From positions 62,001-126,000 of the forward strand of contig JABYQS010000039.1 in the NCBI GenBank assembly GCA_022592435.1: a DNA stretch of 64,000 nucleotides, in the 5' to 3' direction. Position 1 is the first letter of the stretch, and every line of letters starts with the position of its first letter. Origin of the DNA: Cerioporus squamosus (taxonomy: Eukaryota; Basidiomycota; Agaricomycetes; Polyporales; Polyporaceae). A model generated the notes under the pieces. That model had not been told where the DNA came from. It did no database searches and was given only the letters and a program-made list of their open reading frames with translations. Made by a program: the position numbers and the translations under genes. Positions 33,778-45,811 of the stretch are shown one piece after another.

Positions 33778-35107
33778 TCATACACCGGCGTCGACCTCGC
33801 TCGTGCGAGCGAGGAATGCATGCAACGCGACCTCCGGGTCGTCCCAGTGCACCTGCAATGAAGCAACAAGTAACGCCTGCGCGTGAACCACCCGTCCCGA
33901 TATGTAACGCACGAGAAAATCACAAGCACTCACGAAATGATTCCCGCCCCGTACGCGCGCCAGATGCACCTCCCTCACCAGCCGGCCCTTCTCCCGCGCA
34001 TCCTCCAGCTCAGCCGCGACGCACCACGCAGCGTGTGTCGTCTCCCACACCGACCGGTCGCACCACATAACACGCACCTCGACGTCCCGCAGGTCGTTCC
34101 CCCTCAGCCTGCCATCCCCAACCGCGGCCAGCTCGAGCGCCGCTTGCCAGAGATCCCGGAACACGCCTGCGCGGTAGCTCCCGATCAGCAGCAGCTCGTC
34201 CGAACCGCCCTCTTCGCCGGGGGCAGGTACAGGCAGTTCGCGCGCTCCGCGATGGTCATCCGCTCGATCGTCGGGGGGCGGTCCCGGGCGGGGGTGCGGA
34301 AGGCGAGCGTGTCGACCGTGCTGCCGTGCGTGTAGTATCCGCTGAGCCAGTCGTGTGGTTCGTCTGCTACGTCGATGCCTGTGCCGGGGTCGAGGAAGGG
34401 GTTGAAGGCGCGGTCAGGTCTGGGGTACCCAAAGAAGAAGGTGGGCGCATCTGCGGGGCACAGCAAACCAGACCTGGTGACGGGGCTGGGACATGAGGGG
34501 GAGTTACATGGCGACGTACCATGCAGAACGACGCGGCGGAGGTACCTGCTCAAATTCACGTCGTCGTGCTGGAAAGACGTCGCATGGGCGAGCAGCGCGG
34601 ACATCCAGATCACGCCGAGCGACCAGCCCACCAGGACAATGCCGCCCGAGTTGCGTTCGACTGTCGCCGGGAGGGATGTCACTGTCGCGCACAACGCCAG
34701 TCAGGAACCTGAGAAGCTCATGACCGCGGTGCTTCATGAAGAACGAGATGGAGATCTTGACCCCCTCGAGCTCCTCCGGGTCCTGCGTGAGGTTGCTGAC
34801 AGACAGCGGGAGCAGCGCGAGCTCGCTGGCCGTGTACGGTGCCGTGCCGGGGTAGTCGCGTCGGTTGACGAGGATGATCCGCGTGTTTGTCTGGCGGGCA
34901 TACGGGAGCAAGGGCGTGAAGACGCCTGCGGGGAATGAAGCGTCAACGCTATCACGCAGAAGGTGGGAGGGGATGAGGTCACGAGTAGTACTGACCGCTG
35001 TGCCAGGAGTGGCCGTGCACGATCACCAGCGTCGTGTAGTCCCGGCTCCCTCTCGGCGGCCCGGTGTCGTGGCAAACGAAGAGCCCGGTCGTGCTTGGGG
35101 GTCGCAT
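33778..35107 (-). CDS. Alpha/beta-hydrolase fold protein (two small frame breaks)
   Basis: Exons 34996-35107, 34520-34925, 33934-34450 and 33778-33852, about 369 residues. The start MRPPSTTGLFVCHDTGPPRG leads into TTLVIVHGHSWHSG, the HG oxyanion region. RIILVNRRDYPGT follows, then the nucleophile-elbow segment GGIVLVGWSLGV (G-x-S-x-G as GWSLG), and AHATSFQHDD and PTFFFGYPRPD in the cap. The C-terminal part has LLIGSYRAGVFRDLWQAALE and VRVMWCDRSVWETTHAAW. Substrate unknown. Two breaks of opposite sign occur at about 34666-34677 (CCGGGAGGGA) and 34239-34250 (alternating CG). They cancel, and the frame-corrected sequence fits the family throughout, so indels in the assembly are likelier than a dead gene. 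The last intron, 33853-33933, is 81 nt and stop-free, so it could be retained. Confidence 0.8.
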
Positions 35108-37890
35108 CTCTCCAACGCTGTCGCAAGAGTCGCTAGAACCTGCAAGAATATAAGCTTTTCGCGACGGACTTCAGTTCCTGCAGCTCGACCGCACTACCTT
35201 GCTCGCTGCCCTCAACTAGGCAGACGTATACCTCAGCACAACAGTCTCAGTGGCAAAGCGAGGGCGATCGAGCGGCCGTTGGCATGGTGTGCGAACTGGG
35301 CGCACGATCACAACGCAGATTCGGACGTCGCGCTCACAACAGAGGAAGGAGACCATCTCCAGGGAGTCGTACGGCACGGGAACCAGCCACGTAGCCCAAG
35401 AAACCCCACTTCGTCATTGCCTCCGAGTCGTGCGAAGCGCCGAACGCACCAGGAACGCGAATCTGTGTGCCAAACGAAGCTAAGACGCAGCGCAATGCGC
35501 GCAGGGAAAGAGGACGCACCTCCCAAGCTCAAGGGTGATCACGGGTCGAGTGTGCGCGGGGGGTCGGGGTGGAGTGCCCACGGGCATCTCTGTGATATTA
35601 TACTCAACGCCCGGAGGATGCCGCAGCACCCAACGTGACCGCTCGGACCGCCGTCGCTTGCCCCGCTGCCCGTGAATGACGGCCAAGCTGGGGCGGTCAC
35701 ATTCGGGTGCCTTGACAGCGATAATTCGCCGAGCACTAGCTGTACCCCTGGTCATGGGCGTCCATGCTCGCGGAGTCTTCGAGACGATCCTGGATGCCCG
35801 ATATCGACACCAGGGGCGGGGGGCGCGTATGTCGCCGAATTCGAACGAAACGCCTGACTCTGCACTGTGCAGTTACTCAGTTGCGGCTTAGAGCTGGCGG
35901 AAACGTAAGAGCGCGTAGCATAACGCCGGTGTGGCGAGCATGTATGACTGTTGTTGACTGCGTGGTCAGTGCTCACGAGGTTGCGTTGGAGGAGATGGGC
36001 CACGTTACCACGTGAATGAGTGGTTGATGCATGGCCGACATGGATTACCGGTAGGACCGAAGCGCCAAGGAGAACCTAGGAAGGATATAGGGCCCGTTGA
36101 GGGCGCCAGGGACGAGCCTGCAACATATATATTGAATAACACAGAGTCGGTGCTCCTTCGAGGATAGTACAGAGAGCAGCAGGAGTGGTGCAACCGAGGT
36201 ACGCTGCTCCTCGAGTCGGCTATGATAGCACGACCAGCTATAGGCTGCAGGTGAGCGAATTATGTACATAGTTCAGTCCAAGTATCTCCCAGAACTCACC
36301 AGGCGGTCCTGCGATAGTCATGCTGGAAGTTCCGAGAGCGTGGCGTCGGTGTCGCGATCGGAGTGTAAACACCCGTCTGCCTATCGTCGGTCTGGTGACC
36401 GACCGAGCCGGTGAGGTGCACATGCGCAACGCCGCAGGCCCGAAGAGCAATACAACCTGGAGAAGAGGCTTGACTTGGACCACCCCGCAGCGAGAATGTT
36501 GTAGCGGCCGGAGACCTGGGCGCAGCAAACCAGCAATGCAATGCGACTGACAGGTAGGTACAGCTCATCCATGTGTGCCGGTGCACAAGTCGGCGCAATA
36601 AGCATGATGACGTTCTCCGAGTGTGAGCTCGACATAGCAACAGCATCTGGAAAACCCACCTTGCAGAATACTGTACTAGGGAATGTGTCGGAATTGCGGA
36701 CATTCCCCAGCATGCTGCCTTTGTGCGACCATGTCCAGAATTATGCATGATGGACGGGATCCAAGGCACCCATTCAGAAGGAACGACTGTCATCCGCACT
36801 GAGCTAGAGGCTGGCTTGCGAGCCTACCCAGCTACCTGGCACCCCGTGACGTTGAGTCGGTCGACTATGTGCGCGTCCGCATCCCCCGCAGAGGCTTTGC
36901 GCTGGATCTCAGCTACTTATCACCGTGCTCAAAGAGCTATGTATACGTCGATAGGACCCATTAAACTGCGCACCTTCAAAGATTGGGCCTAGAGCTCGGT
37001 ACCAGCAATTTGCGGTACATAGCAGAGGGCTATCTGGCGGCCGCTCCAGTTCCCAGCTTGGCTGTGTAACCCATGTCTATCGTTGTCTTCCGTGCTTGTA
37101 CGGGCGATCGAATAGCTTGTAAGTAGTGCTGGTTGCGTTTGCCCATGTGAACGGGGAGAGACCATAGAAGAAACTCAGCAGGCTTGACCTAAGAGGCGCG
37201 CGGCAACAATACTCACCGCCAGCACAGCATCGGTCGCCCACGGTGACACAAGTCCAGACCGATCCATGTCGTGCAACTCACTCACGCACACAATTCCGAA
37301 CTTCTTGGTCACATCAACTGGCACAAGAAGGATCCTGGTATAGGATCATGGTACAAGATACATCATGCAGGATCTACGGTAGGGGTTGCGATGGGGAGCA
37401 GTGGGACAGCATATGGGTTTTCGGGATGATCATGATGATGCAGAGTCCGTCCGAGGCAGCAGACATAAATACATACGGACCTGTGCAGGGGCAAAATGCG
37501 GTGGGAGTGCGAATGCGAAGAGAATAAAGCAAAGCAAATGGAGACGAGACGACAACGATGGAGACCAGTAGAGGAGATGCTGAGGTGGCGAGGGCGATGT
37601 CGGAGGTGGCGTGGGGGTAGGTGGATGGCGATGGTCGATGTCGATTGTCGATTTTGGCGAAGTCGGAGTCGAGTCGAGTATGTCGATAGGAATGATGGGG
37701 TGTCGCGATCGGAGGTATTGAACATGTCGCCAGAGATGATAGTGTTACAAGCAGAGAGAAGAGGGGAGGGGACGAAGACAGAGCGCAGTACTTCACTTAA
37801 TGAATACCTCAGTCGGTCGATGTCGAGAGAGTCGATGGCCGGATGGAGGGGAGGAGTCGGAGTGCCGATTGTCGGAGGCGAGTGTCTTGA
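35108..37890. other. Gene-poor stretch, 2.8 kb
   Basis: No supportable gene. Fragments on the minus strand near 36300-36800 (for example FCKVGFPDAVAMSSSHSENV) look protein-like but shift frame and match no family I can name; they may be a decayed gene. Confidence 0.35.
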
Positions 37891-38620
37891 TTAATCGCTG
37901 TCGACCATCTCAATCGCGCCGCATTCTTCACAGTGGGCCCACATTGAACGTCGACCATTCGGACCGGCGGAGCAAGCCATGCGAAGCTTGGGGATCTGCG
38001 TGCAGTTTTGGCTGGAAGGAGGTGGCCATCAGCGCCATCCAGGAATACCTCGCGAAGACATCGACAACACTGCGGAATACCGTCCATTAGACACCGCGGA
38101 TGACAAAAATACATACCCATGGTGAGTGAACCCGTTCCCTTTGGGCTGAATGAGACCGACTGCTTTCTGCGGCGCGTTGAGGGATGCGTCGGGGAAGCCG
38201 TGGGCAGCGACGCTCAAGTAGCTGTCGGACTCGCCGGGGTACAGGTCGAACACTGGATAGGAAGCTGAGTAAACAGGGGCGTCACAATCGAGAAAGGACG
38301 TGCTCGACGTTGCCAGACTACTTACGAGAGTTTCGAGAGTCGGACGAGGCCGACGACGCGTAGCTCGCGTTCGACGGGAGACGGATGTGGAAGGGGTGAG
38401 CGGGGATGGCGAGAGGCTCGAGGTCAGACATTGATGCGTCAGACATAGCTACGTCGGAGTCCAGGTCCGAAGAGTTGGGGAAGGGAACGAGCTTCGCCTG
38501 CTTCCCGTTCTGTAGCGCGCCAGTCAGACGCGTGACGCAAGTATGTGCGAGCGCGGTGGAACTTACGGTACGAGCAACAGCGTCGTCGAACTCAGCAGAG
38601 AACTTCCTCTTGAGAGCCAT
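37891..38620 (-). CDS. Small conserved protein with a C-terminal Cys4 pattern
   Basis: Four exons, 38567-38620, 38326-38509, 38117-38264 and 37891-38011, all phases consistent, give 168 residues. The start MALKRKFSAEFDDAV is basic. It is followed by LVPFPN and an acidic SDLDSDVAMSDASMSD, then FDLYPGESDSYLS and VGLIQPKGNGFTHHG. The last exon carries NCTQIPKLRMAC and MWAHCEECGAIEMVDSD. Two Cys (C-x9-C) plus a C-x2-C could form a small zinc site, which is inference. Size, conserved junctions and the well-formed C-terminus support a real gene. I know similar hypothetical proteins from mushrooms, but no function. Confidence 0.82.
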
Positions 38621-40347
38621 GGTGATGGACGACGATGAGGGGGCAGAGGGGCAGCGACACGGGAAGGGGATAGCGTGGGCTGGGCTGCTCTCGAGATGCG
38701 AGGGGTTGAGGAGAAAGCTTGAGAGAGGTACCGCCGGCGCATATAACGCCTCCGTATTTGTCCGTGTTTGCTCTACGAACGTAAGAGAAAATCCGGTCCA
38801 CATTTAGCGTTTAATTGAACGGCGCACGTCGGCCTGCCAAACGCCCGCCGCCGATTGGCCAGCAACCGTCCTCACCCCAATTCCTGAGAAGCGGAGTTGG
38901 AACCTTCGCAGTTTGATCGCGGCCGCTCGCCGGGAATGACGCCAAGCGTCACAGCGCTGTCACAGAAAGAAGGGCGGGAACCGGAAGGAAGGCGTGACAT
39001 GGCGGCGGTCGGAGTCCGTGAATCTGCGATCTTGCCGTCAGCGGTATGACCGACACGACCGGGACGCCAGAAGGCAGCTGTTGGACGTACTGGGAACGTC
39101 TTGTGCCACCCACCTGGGAACAGCGGCCGGCCACTAGCTATAGAGCGCCATCGTTTCACCGACAACTCGCTGCCATGTGCCACCCGCGGGCCCGGTGCGA
39201 ATGATGCCAACTTGCTCGGCGCAGTCCGAAGGGGCGATAAGCTTGACCGAGTCCAGTGAACAGTAACACAGTCAGAAGATATTTCTGTCATCCCTCCCAA
39301 GGACCTGGTGCATACAGTCGAGAGCTGATAGTAGTCAGGTCACCGCGGACATTGCCACAATCAACGAAAACGTCCACAGTGCCACTCAAGTGAAAGACTC
39401 CGTGCTAGCCACAGTGCTAGAGCCACACAATCAGCGCGTGGTCGTCACCGCAAGCAATGCGATGACGACAGTAGCCAACGACTGTCTTCCGGACATACAC
39501 AGCGACGTCCGTCCAGCGGTGCAACGCCGTCTATTCAAAGGGCCCATCCGCTCGCCTCTGAGCGGTTTACCATGGTAGCAGGAATCCTCGAAGTAGTCCG
39601 CGACCTGGTCCATGTCGTGGGCAGGAACGACGACGCGGACGAGCACTCGAAGCGTCGCAACGATGCAAGTGCTCATCCACTCGAAGAACACTCGATGTAG
39701 CGCACAAGAACTCAGGAATCGGTGACATACCTTCGCATCCATGCTCGCAAGGAAGACCTCTTCAATCTTGATAGACCATTGTGGCTTCCTAGGCCTCGGC
39801 ACATGTTGTCAGGGTACTAGGCTTCTTGGAATGTAAGCACCATACTCGGTTGAATAGAGGATTAAGCACGCACTTGGTATGGTTCGGACTACGTAGCGAG
39901 ATCGGTACCGCAAGGCGAAGGTCGCGAACGACGACCGTCCGCTCAGATCAATGCAGGGCCGTGGCAGGTTGGTTTCCTTGCCTCTTACGCGCCGGTTTCC
40001 GATGAGTGAATCTGTCGTCGAAGTCGTCGGCTTCCTCGGGGCCCAAGAAGGAAGATGCTGCAAGACAGTAACGGGCCGAAGCCATGGCGGTATGAGAACA
40101 CACGCACGACAAGGCTTGCGCACAAGACGCAATTCTTCCAGGATGGCGGTCGAAGGACCGGAGTTGCAGGTAACGGGAGGAATAGTGGATGGTCAAGTCG
40201 ATCCGTGGCTAACATATAGATAATTTGCCAAGCAGTACAAGTACACTGTCACACGACCGTCAGCATTCTTGTTTGCCACGCATCAGGACTGGGGACTTAC
40301 GTGGTAGATACACCAACCATCCACGAGCCCCGGACCCGTCTGCGTAG
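38621..40347. other. Intergenic, no supportable gene
   Basis: Contains the promoter of the 168-residue protein and about 1.5 kb where short frames on both strands have no family resemblance. Confidence 0.4.
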
Positions 40348-41192
40348 TCAACGGGAGCTTCCTCGGCCCTTCGCATCCTGTTTCGTTCTCCGCTTTGACT
40401 GGGATCCCTCGGGCTCTGAGCCCTCCTGCCCGCTCGACCCGCCAAGCCCGCTGCCCTCCACCGCGCTCTTGACTGTCTCCCACCATCCGGAGCCCAACGC
40501 CTCCTGCACAAACCCCGCTACCTTCTGCACCGCCTCCTGCACGCCCTCGTTCGCCCTCGCAGCGTCGTCCCGGGCCGCCGCGTCCGCGCTATACTGCCAC
40601 TCGCGGTGCTTGTCCCAGCTCTCCCAGGCCTTCGGACGCTCCTTCTCCTTCTCCTGCCGAGCGGACGTCTGGCGGCGCGGGCGCGAGCTCCGGGTGGATC
40701 GCGCGCGGTTGCGGCCCGAGCCTGAGCCTGAGCCCGGGACGAGGACGAGTCTTCGTTGAACATGCCGAGGAAGGCGCTGCCGAGCAGCGATAGCAGGCCG
40801 CCCCCGTTCCCATTGAATGCGCCAACACCGTTTCCCTGCGTGCCCATAAAGTACCCTGCCCCAGCGGCAAGTGCGGCAAGTATCCCGCCCCATTTGACGA
40901 ACCAGAACGTTGTGCGGATCATCCACCCGGTCGTGCGGTAGAAGCTGACGAGGGCAAGGTACGCCATGAGCAGGGTGATGATGGGGGGTAGGATCTTCTG
41001 CGAGTCCCATCCTTGTGAGGAGGCGACGCTGCTGACGAGACTAAACAGCGCAGCAAGGAGGTTGATGGAATGCGTTATGAGCGTTTCGACGATGGAGAAC
41101 ATCGGAGGTGGGAGGACGGAGGACAGGTAGTTGAGGACAGGGTCGAGAAACCGTTGCAAGTAGGTGGTGTCAACATCGAGGTCATAGTCCAT
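40348..41192 (-). CDS. apq12: Apq12-type nuclear pore assembly and biogenesis protein (frame break near 40.7 kb)
   Basis: An intronless model from ATG 41192 (MDYDLDVDTTYLQRFLDPVL) to the stop at 40348, about 281 residues after one frame correction. Two hydrophobic stretches, ETLITHSINLLAALFSLVSS and ILPPIITLLMAYLALVSFYR, are followed by TTGWMIRTTFWFVKWGGILA, as in the Apq12 domain of ER/nuclear-envelope membrane proteins. The frame breaks at about 40735 next to CCCGGG. The C-terminal third, RPKAWESWDKHREWQYSADA with a long charged helix, lies in the second frame and ends in a basic tail. The family acts in nuclear envelope membrane homeostasis and pore assembly, known mainly from yeast. A 57-codon ORF ends 16 nt upstream of this start. 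Confidence 0.8.
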
Positions 41193-41208
41193 GGCGTCCT
41201 GTTGTTCC

Positions 41209-41382
41209 CTAGTAAAGTTGGTCGGACGTTTGGCCGGCAACAGCAAGGGCACTGAGCAAGGTGCAGACGGAGGCAAACAGGCAAAGGATGCTGAACACGT
41301 CGAGGACGCGCGGGTCAAGCGCCTTTGGTCGCATAATGACCGGATCCTCGGGCCGGATATCTGTCGGCAGAGACCGACTCAT
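41209..41382 (-). CDS. 57-residue one-pass membrane ORF directly upstream of apq12
   Basis: MSRSLPTDIRPEDPVIM leads to DPRVLDVF and a single hydrophobic helix (SILCLFASVCTLLSALAVAG), ending QTSDQLY. A minus-strand TATA box (ATATAAAAG, 41465-41473) lies about 80 nt upstream, nearer to this ORF than to apq12. The stop codon and the apq12 ATG are 16 nt apart on the same strand. Either this is a small protein on a shared transcript, an unusually long uORF, or part of a hidden first exon. The coding look (soluble N-terminus, one helix, polar end) favours a real product. Confidence 0.45.
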   Translation of the reverse strand: MSRSLPTDIRPEDPVIMRPKALDPRVLDVFSILCLFASVCTLLSALAVAGQTSDQLY

Positions 41383-41464
41383 TAGGCGCTGCGCTGGAGT
41401 CTGGCGGCAGCGACGAAGTTCCTCAGCAGCTGAGTGCAGTTCTGAGTTCTGCTTCATCTTCGCG

Positions 41465-41473
41465 CTTTTATAT
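41465..41473 (-). promoter_or_regulatory. TATA box upstream of the 57-codon ORF and apq12
   Basis: The minus strand reads ATATAAAAG, the strongest TATA match seen in the window. Confidence 0.5.
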
Positions 41474-43688
41474 TGCACTCGTTCTCTCGTGTGCCCGTCC
41501 TTGCCAATATTAGCTATGTTCTTAACCTTACAGCTATCAAGTTGCGACTACATCGGAGGTTCAGGACAGCTGCACTGACCCGTGTACTACTAGTACCAAC
41601 CTTGTCCATCGGTCGGTCGTACTATCACTGTCAGGAAAACCTTCACTTACTCACACCGGGCCATAACGGTGCCGTCAGAAGTGCAGCTGCCTCTGCGCGC
41701 TCAATACTTATGACAGTGTGGTGCACTTCTCCTCGGATATATTCAACGCCACCGCCGCTGGAATGCGGTCTGTCATACAGTACTGTCAGTCATATGGGAG
41801 GTCTTCCCGCCATGGCTTCGCAAGACACCTCTATGACGACACAGAATGTCAGCTGCTGGCCCGCACATGATCCATCCAACGAAGGTTACGGTACGTGCTG
41901 AGGTTCCACGCAAGTCTGATTGACAGGACAGGTACCACGAGTGAGGAACTCAAAGACGGCGGGCGGATCCCCAGCATCGTGAAGTCTTTACTGGGAGATG
42001 AAAGCCGGTGAAATACCGTTTAACCAATGGCGTTCGCAGCTCCTCAATGTTTTTGGTGGCACTGACTCCCGAACAGCCCTACTGTACGTCGTCCATGTCT
42101 CAGGTATGCCTGTTAGACTTACGCTGTCAAGTGCCGACATCTCTTCACCACTATCACCAGGTCCAGGAGCTGAGTGGACGGATCCGCTCTATTGCAATGT
42201 ACGTTCGCCACTCGCCGAACATACCCGTACGATTATCTGCTATCGACGACTCTCGAACTCGGAGGAATCGAAGTAACATTGGCTTCTCCGCACACCTTGC
42301 CATGAGGTGAGCATTCGCAAGCGTGTCCCCTCGCAAGAACACGTCTGAGTCTAAAGTCTGACAGGCATCCATTGATGCAGGTAGACACCCGTATCCACGC
42401 TCCTGCAGCCACCGGGGCTGCTTTTCTCCCGACAAATGTGCGTGGAAATCCTTTACTGTCACTTTTGGGACAGCGCTCACACTCGCTAAGGCAGCTGACG
42501 TTATGCTGGCTTCCGCATATCCTGTCCCATCTGACAAACATACTGCATATATGCAATATAAACACCACTTCTGTTCGGATTGTTGTGCCTTGCCTGACGT
42601 GCCGCACGACCTGGTGATCGTATCATACGTCCTGGCTGCAATGACCGTTGGGGAAACAAGGTACAGTACCGTTCTACTAGCTCTCCGCACAATCCACTTA
42701 TGCTTTTCTCCCTCAGCCTCATTTGCCCATGGAAGGCATGGTGCATGGTGTCCGGGGCCTGCCTAACTAAGTTACTTCTCGCCACCAGGCTGCAATGTGC
42801 CGTTATTCCCTTCATCACGACTCTGACCTGATGCGCGCCGGCCGCTATCTGCGCCTCATTCAGTCCCAGCAGACGAAACAGCTCGCTACCCACGTCATCA
42901 ACATCATCTGCTCTGGATTGTTCGAGCTTATGCAGCCGTGCCCTCGGTAGCGAGTCCGACTTCGCCACTTCCCAGAACGCCATGCACTGACCTCATATGC
43001 TCCCAGATCCCAGGCCTCTCACAGGCTGCGTCGTCGTACGTGACCAGTCTTGTCGTGGGATGCTCCCTCGCTACCGACGCCGATGACCGCGATGACCCTC
43101 GTCAGGCCAGGTTCTTTATGGCGCAACCGCGTCCTTCACCACTTGCAAGCTTATCGTCACAGCACCGAGAAGTGCGTCCAATCAGAACTGAGAAGATAGA
43201 AGCCACACTCGCAATGCCTCACCATCGGTGCTATCGCTCTGTTCTTTCCGGTCGCCACTCTCCGCTCTGCGTCACGTCAACTTGAAGGGCAGCGCATCGA
43301 GCGTCGAGCGGATGCGCCGGCTGCCTCTGGATTCGAGCAACGGCTAGTACCGTCGGGTGTGCCGCGGACTGCGCACCTGTCTCAATTTACCCCGCGAAGG
43401 TTCGTCCGACCCCCTGGCACATGTCGCTGTCAGCCATGCTATGTATGTATACAAGGGCAAGAGCCGGCACCACAACAGCTCGCGGGATCTTCCCAGCGCT
43501 CGCTCCCGGCTCGCAGGTCGGAAGCTTGTGTGGCAGGCGCGATCACAAGCTGCTGGTGTTCCCCTAGGCCTCAGTCCGGCGCACCGCGTGCTTCCCGGGA
43601 TGCGATCGTCTCGTGCGGCCCCCGGGAAGTGGTTTGCACGGTACGCGCTTCGGGGCTTCGCGCTAGGGTCAGGGCAGGGCCCTGCGGG
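41474..43688. other. Gene-poor stretch, 2.2 kb
   Basis: Short overlapping frames only. No domain recognised on either strand. Possibly decayed coding sequence near 42000-43000. Confidence 0.35.
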
Positions 43689-43696
43689 TATATAAG
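43689..43696 (+). promoter_or_regulatory. TATA box without an obvious protein gene
   Basis: TATATAAG followed by a pyrimidine-rich leader. About 90 nt further is an intron-like segment with a GTAAGC donor, a GCTGAC branch and a GGCGCAG acceptor at about 43786-43828. Confidence 0.4.
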
Positions 43697-45077
43697 ATGC
43701 GCGGGTCAGAGCCAGGCTAAGGTCAGTCGTCCTCGACTCCCCACTTGCACCGTTCCTTCCCTCTTCACCTCAGTCTGCTGCAGTAAGCCTGAGCTGACTG
43801 ACCGTGTCTGTTCTTGCTGGCGCAGGGTCATCACCCCGGGAGTCCTCGCGCACCACCCCTCGCCCTGCAGACTGCCCTCGCGAATGCGTGTGGGGGTTGC
43901 GTGCGAGCCGTGGCGGCCGCAAGGATTGACCGGGTGCTGCTCCTGCTCCGGACAGACGGCCGGCCGTCAGCATACCTGGCTCCGCAGACCGTGGCCGTCT
44001 CCGTGAAGCATGCCCACTTGCGCGAGATGGCCCCGGTAGAGTATGCGGGACATGCGTTGCGTGCACCATGTATGGTCCGTAGGCAGTTTGTTATAGCAGT
44101 TACAATGTCCCGGGTTCACTCGTCAGTCTCGAGGTCGGGCGAGGTGACGATCGTGCGACGCTTCTCGGTCTGGCGTACACGGGATAGATTCAACTTTTGT
44201 TTCGTATTTCCTCCGCTACGTATACTCCGCGCCGAGCGTATCACATGTAGCTTCTCCCCGACGGTTCTGAAGCATCACATTACTTACGAAGAGGTTATCG
44301 TCGCGTTCTCTCCCATACGGCTATCATCGATATCAAACTCTTCGCAATCGGTGACAAGTGTGAGCAAGAGAAGGGAAGGAGTCCATGACTGACACGACGG
44401 CACCCCCATCCGTCTGCGAGAACGCAACCAACAATGCGTATGATGACTACCACACAAGGCCAGCCGCCAGGTCCAACCAGGGATCCGACGAAAGGCCCCG
44501 TGTATTCTTGGAAGGGACGTTGGCACACCAAGGGCCGATGATGTCGATGCACCCCTGGCTGTACTAGAAGTAACGCCCGGAGTTAGCCACCACGCACAAG
44601 GTGGACTATATACTGCACAGCGAGTACCATACCCGGCCAAAGGCCAGGACACCGCGTGGTTCTTGCCGAGGGCTCAGCCAGCGGCGTCGATACAGTGAGG
44701 TTGAGGACGTGCTAACGGCCGTGTCGTTCGGGTGTGCCGCTCGCGCTGTGCACGCCGCTTTCGCTGACGAGGTAATACCTCAGGCTGGTATGTCGATGGC
44801 GCGCGGCCGGCTGGCAATAGTATGTAACCCTAGTTGATCAGAGCAGGGGCGAGACATGGGGCACTACTCTGGTCAAGCGAACAAGGTCGATGCTCTGACA
44901 CATCTCAGGCGGTGGTGCCCGCGGGATCCTGGCATCTTGCAGGTCGGCGGAAGCTTCAGTCCACCAAGCCGGATGAGTCTCCCACCTCTAGGGTCTGGGC
45001 AGCAAAAGAACACATCGCATGTATGCGGGGATCTCGGACAGCAATGAATAGACAGCAGAAGGCGATAGGTAATATAC
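43697..45077. other. Possible non-coding or short-ORF transcript, then nothing recognised
   Basis: The first 700 nt follow a TATA box and contain one clear intron-like segment. The first ATG after it (about 43882) opens only about 40 codons, starting MRVGVACEPW. A 192-codon frame at 43814-44392 crosses the same region without family resemblance. The remainder to the MPC2 stop shows nothing. Confidence 0.3.
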
Positions 45078-45811
45078 TCATGCGGTAGTAGGGCCGGTCT
45101 TTGCAGCGGGTGTGGTAGCAGCGCCGAAGTATGACGCAACCGGGTCCTTCTGCGTCTTCTGGTAGCTGGAAGGACGAACTCAATGGTGCGAACAGAGGGA
45201 TGAAGTAGAACTGGTACATACTAGTAGATGCGACCCAGCTGGCCCAGTCCTGTTGAGCCAACGAAGAAGTTGACCTGGGCAATGATGAGCGTCGCTCGCA
45301 GGGATCGGCGTGAGCAACGAAGGTACGTACAGCAGCAAGACTATAGTTGATTGGCGTGATGACGAGCGAGTAGCGCACCCAGATGAACCCCGTCGCCGCC
45401 AAAGCTATTCCGCGCGATATGCGGCCAAACGCGATATACGCGCAGGGTTGCATGCCAACGTCAACGCCTTCATTCTGCGCAAGGCAACAAGGCGGAGGAC
45501 GCACCAAGGTTTTGTGACACACTGAGCTTCTCCGCTGGGCGCGAGAGGTCCTTCAGGCCCGCCGCAACCAAACACCACTTCATCATCGGCGCCCAGAAGA
45601 AGACCGTCTTCGGGCCTGTGTGAGGCCGAGCACGAGCATAGCAGCGAGCGAAAGGTTGCGTTGAAGAGACCGCGGATGGGAGGGCGGATGCGGTGGTACC
45701 ACTTCGGTCAGACGCAGATCAAGCTTGAGTGGGCCGAGTCACCGCACCTGCTGGGTGGTTCATGAACGCCTGGAACTTCGAGGCTCCTGCTGAGGCTGCT
45801 GCTCCCGACAT
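45078..45811 (-). CDS. mpc2: Mitochondrial pyruvate carrier subunit MPC2
   Basis: Five exons, 45748-45811, 45505-45615, 45331-45404, 45222-45274 and 45078-45165, all phases consistent, give 129 residues. The start is MSGAAASAGASKFQAFMNHP. The MPC2-type core follows: GPKTVFFWAPMMKWCLVAAG, LKDLSRPAEKLSVSQN, then LAATGFIWVRYSLVITPINY, SLAA, VNFFVGSTGLGQLGRIY and a short hydrophilic tail ending KTGPTTA. MPC2 forms a heterodimer with MPC1 in the inner mitochondrial membrane and imports pyruvate. Length is typical. The pattern FFWAP...K..L...DL..P distinguishes it from MPC1. Confidence 0.95.

Noticed and set aside
43814..44392. 192-codon ORF on the plus strand
   Set aside because: No family resemblance, and its start precedes the acceptor of a likely intron. 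GC-rich DNA gives such frames by chance.
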